A stretch of 6,630 nucleotides of DNA from 2-01-FULL-40-42 sp964349415 (lineage in GTDB: Bacteria; Patescibacteriota; Microgenomatia; UBA1406; GWC2-37-13). The position numbers and the translations under genes were made by a program. A model generated the notes under the pieces. The model was not told the origin of the DNA. It did no database searches and was given only the letters and a program-made list of their open reading frames with translations. Shown in pieces: positions 5,162 through 6,630 of this stretch. The stretch covers positions 1 to 6,630 of the forward strand of contig CAYGGJ010000042.1 of assembly GCA_964349415.1 (NCBI GenBank), given 5' to 3'. Within the stretch, counting starts at the first letter, position 1, and the number at the start of each line of letters is the position of its first letter.

Positions 5162-6589
5162 TTATAAGCGTGGGAAAAGAACCTCTGCCTTTTTAATCTT
5201 ACCCTGAGTTGCATTAATAATTTTCTCAGCAGTTTTCGGCAAAAAAGGAGAAAGTTGATGTCCGACAACATGGAGACTTTGCAGCAAGTCTGCTAAAAAA
5301 ATCTTTCTTTCGTCCGGTGTTTTTTTCCATGGTGCGAAGTCGTCGGTATTCTTATTCAGTTCTTTTAGTTTCTCCCAGATGTTTTCAAGCATCTTATGAA
5401 ATTCAAAATTATCAAAATGTTTTTGTAAGTCTTTGCTAAAGATATCCTCGGGTTTTCTTACGGTTAAAGCAATTCCGTCTTTTTCACCCAGATGAGTTAT
5501 ACGGAGGAGCAGGTTTCCAAGTTCGTTTGCGAGATCAGCAGAGTAAATTTCTTTCATTCGGGATTCAGAAAAATCTCCGTCGTCAGTCGAAGGGATCTCT
5601 CTTAGAAGATAATAGCGCAAGGCTTCGGATCCATACTTTTCAATCATAATGTTTGGATCAATTACATTTCCTATCGTTTTCGACATCTTTTTCCCGTTTA
5701 TGGTTAGATATCCGTGTACGAAAAGTTTTTTTGGAAGTTTTAAGTTTGCCGAGGTAAGAAAGGCGGGAAAATAAACAGCATGAAATCTGGTAATTCCCTT
5801 TCCTATCACATGCACATCAGCAGGCCACCACTTTTTGTATTTTTCCTCATCCCAGCCAAAACCCACCCCTGATTGATAAATATTTAGAGCATCAAACCAA
5901 ACATAAATTCGCTGACTATCATCATCCGGTACAGGCACTCCCCAGTTTTTTGCCCTGGCATTCGACCGTGATATGCTGATGTCATGGAGTTTTGTGTTTA
6001 GAAATGAGAGCACCTCATTTTTTCTTTTTGCAGGTATGATCTCCAACTCATTTGATTCTACAAGTTTTTTCAACTTATTTTGGTATTTTGAAAGCCGGAA
6101 AAAATAATTTGTTTCCGACACGACGTCAAGTTTTTTCCCGGGGTGTTCCAGACACTCGCCGTTCTCATCAAGTTCTTCTTTCGTATAAAAAGCTTCACAA
6201 CCCACACAATATAAACCTTCGTACTCTTTTTTATATATATCTCCGCTTTTTTTGCAAAGATTCCAAAAATGCTGACTGGAGGGGAAATGATGTTTCTGAT
6301 CAGTGCCGCGCTGAAAAATATCAAATTCTACATTCAGGTTTTTCGCAAGTTTTTGAAAAAGAGACGCGTGAAAATCTATAAAGTCCTGGATTGGTTTGCC
6401 TGCTTTTTCTGCCGCCTGGACATTCTTTACGGCATTTTCATCTCCTCCTGAAAGCAAAAGAACATCTTTACCCAGCAATTTTTTGTATCTGGCAATAAAA
6501 TCGGTCTGAACAAATTCAAATGCATGTCCTATGTGAGGAGGGGCGTTTAAATAAGGAATGGCAGTAGTGATATAAAATTTGTCTTTCAT
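5162..6589 (-). CDS. metG: Methionyl-tRNA synthetase, short form
   Basis: This class I synthetase charges tRNA-Met with methionine in the cytoplasm. The Rossmann fold begins FYITTAIPYLNAPPHIGHAF (5-24), with the HIGH motif at 19-22. The connective domain carries a single zinc knuckle, Cys128-x2-Cys131 and Cys146-x2-His149, as in Thermus or Bacillus type enzymes. YVWFDAL (229-235) lines the methionine pocket. KKMSKTIGN (300-308) is the KMSKS loop with a final Thr. The helical anticodon-binding domain follows, and the protein ends at LFPRL (471-475), so it lacks the C-terminal OB-fold tRNA-binding domain found in many longer homologues. SGGDENAVKN (47-56) replaces the TGTDEHGxK form familiar from Bacillus-type enzymes. 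I recall DEN-type variants in candidate-phyla MetRS, so this may be lineage-typical. The start at 6589 puts HIGH at the normal distance, and no Shine-Dalgarno precedes it. It heads a probable operon with the penicillin-binding protein gene. Confidence 0.96.
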   Translation of the reverse strand: MKDKFYITTAIPYLNAPPHIGHAFEFVQTDFIARYKKLLGKDVLLLSGGDENAVKNVQAAEKAGKPIQDFIDFHASLFQKLAKNLNVEFDIFQRGTDQKHHFPSSQHFWNLCKKSGDIYKKEYEGLYCVGCEAFYTKEELDENGECLEHPGKKLDVVSETNYFFRLSKYQNKLKKLVESNELEIIPAKRKNEVLSFLNTKLHDISISRSNARAKNWGVPVPDDDSQRIYVWFDALNIYQSGVGFGWDEEKYKKWWPADVHVIGKGITRFHAVYFPAFLTSANLKLPKKLFVHGYLTINGKKMSKTIGNVIDPNIMIEKYGSEALRYYLLREIPSTDDGDFSESRMKEIYSADLANELGNLLLRITHLGEKDGIALTVRKPEDIFSKDLQKHFDNFEFHKMLENIWEKLKELNKNTDDFAPWKKTPDERKIFLADLLQSLHVVGHQLSPFLPKTAEKIINATQGKIKKAEVLFPRL

Positions 6590-6602
6590 GGCGTGGTTAA
6601 CT

Positions 6603-6608
6603 ATTATC
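6603..6608 (-). promoter_or_regulatory. metG: Candidate -10 box of metG
   Basis: Minus-strand GATAAT matches five of six consensus -10 bases and lies exactly 13 nt before the metG ATG, the same spacing as at the glycosyltransferase promoter. The expected transcript would start about 5-8 nt before the ATG, with no room for a Shine-Dalgarno. A -35 at 17-nt spacing would straddle the window end and cannot be fully judged. Confidence 0.45.
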
Positions 6609-6609
6609 T

Positions 6610-6628
6610 AAAAAGAAGCCTGACTCCT
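6610..6628 (-). terminator. Possible 3' arm and T-tract of an intrinsic terminator, cut by the window edge
   Basis: On the minus strand AGGAGTCAGGCTTC is followed at once by TTTTT. This resembles the second arm and U-tract of a Rho-independent terminator for a gene upstream of metG. The partner arm would lie beyond the window, so pairing cannot be tested. It fits metG starting a new transcription unit directly afterwards. Confidence 0.3.
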
Positions 6629-6630
6629 AT

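Noticed and set aside
6052..6381. Plus-strand open frame of 109 codons inside metG
   Set aside because: It lies entirely opposite the zinc-knuckle and connective domain of MetRS, with a composition typical of an antisense shadow.
6425..6451. Strong AGGAGG-like sequence followed by ATG inside metG, as an internal start
   Set aside because: The ATG eight bases on is out of frame and meets TAA after one further codon. The purine run simply encodes Ser-Gly-Gly-Asp-Glu.
1..6630. CRISPR arrays, toxin-antitoxin pairs, retrons, insertion sequences or a new defence system
   Set aside because: No direct repeat array, transposase, reverse transcriptase or small paired genes were seen. Nearly all bases are accounted for by five recognisable genes and one tRNA.

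Overview
The window looks like a piece of a small, streamlined bacterial chromosome, most plausibly from the Patescibacteria (candidate phyla radiation), perhaps a Microgenomates-like lineage. This is inference from protein style: a short single-zinc-knuckle methionyl-tRNA synthetase ending at LFPRL, a 'TDNDFLRWLGEFG' form of the O-antigen ligase/polymerase signature, AT-leaning DNA and almost no intergenic space. TGA is used as a stop in two genes, so nothing suggests the UGA-Gly code of Gracilibacteria or Absconditabacteria. I could not run a database search.

Layout. On the minus strand at the left edge lies a polytopic O-antigen ligase/polymerase-like protein (1-1288, 3' end missing). It overlaps by 38 nt the end of a family 2 glycosyltransferase (1251-2150), so the two form a surface-glycan pair read right to left. 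A 24-nt gap at 2151-2174 holds the 10-bp palindrome TATAATTATA, which gives a consensus -10 box on each strand. Rightward from it come a CAU-anticodon tRNA with encoded CCA (2175-2249) and, five nucleotides later, a LysE/RhtB-type exporter (2255-2878). The exporter converges, with only 4 nt between stop codons, on a bifunctional class A penicillin-binding protein (2883-5141, minus). Upstream of that, 20 nt away and probably in the same transcript, is methionyl-tRNA synthetase metG (5162-6589, minus). The right edge shows a possible metG promoter and what may be one arm of an intrinsic terminator cut by the window end.

How the genes fit together. The left half makes or modifies a cell-surface polysaccharide: the GT2 enzyme adds a sugar and the membrane protein polymerises or transfers the lipid-linked chain. 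The penicillin-binding protein builds peptidoglycan. MetRS and the CAU tRNA both serve translation, but they are transcribed from different units. No cluster of linked novel genes, mobile element or CRISPR array is visible. The most interesting features are at expression level: no convincing Shine-Dalgarno before any start, -10 boxes exactly 13 nt from two start codons (implying leaderless or near-leaderless mRNAs), a symmetrical divergent promoter, and an exporter gene whose start sits five nucleotides behind a tRNA 3' end. Apart from these, the window looks like ordinary core genome.
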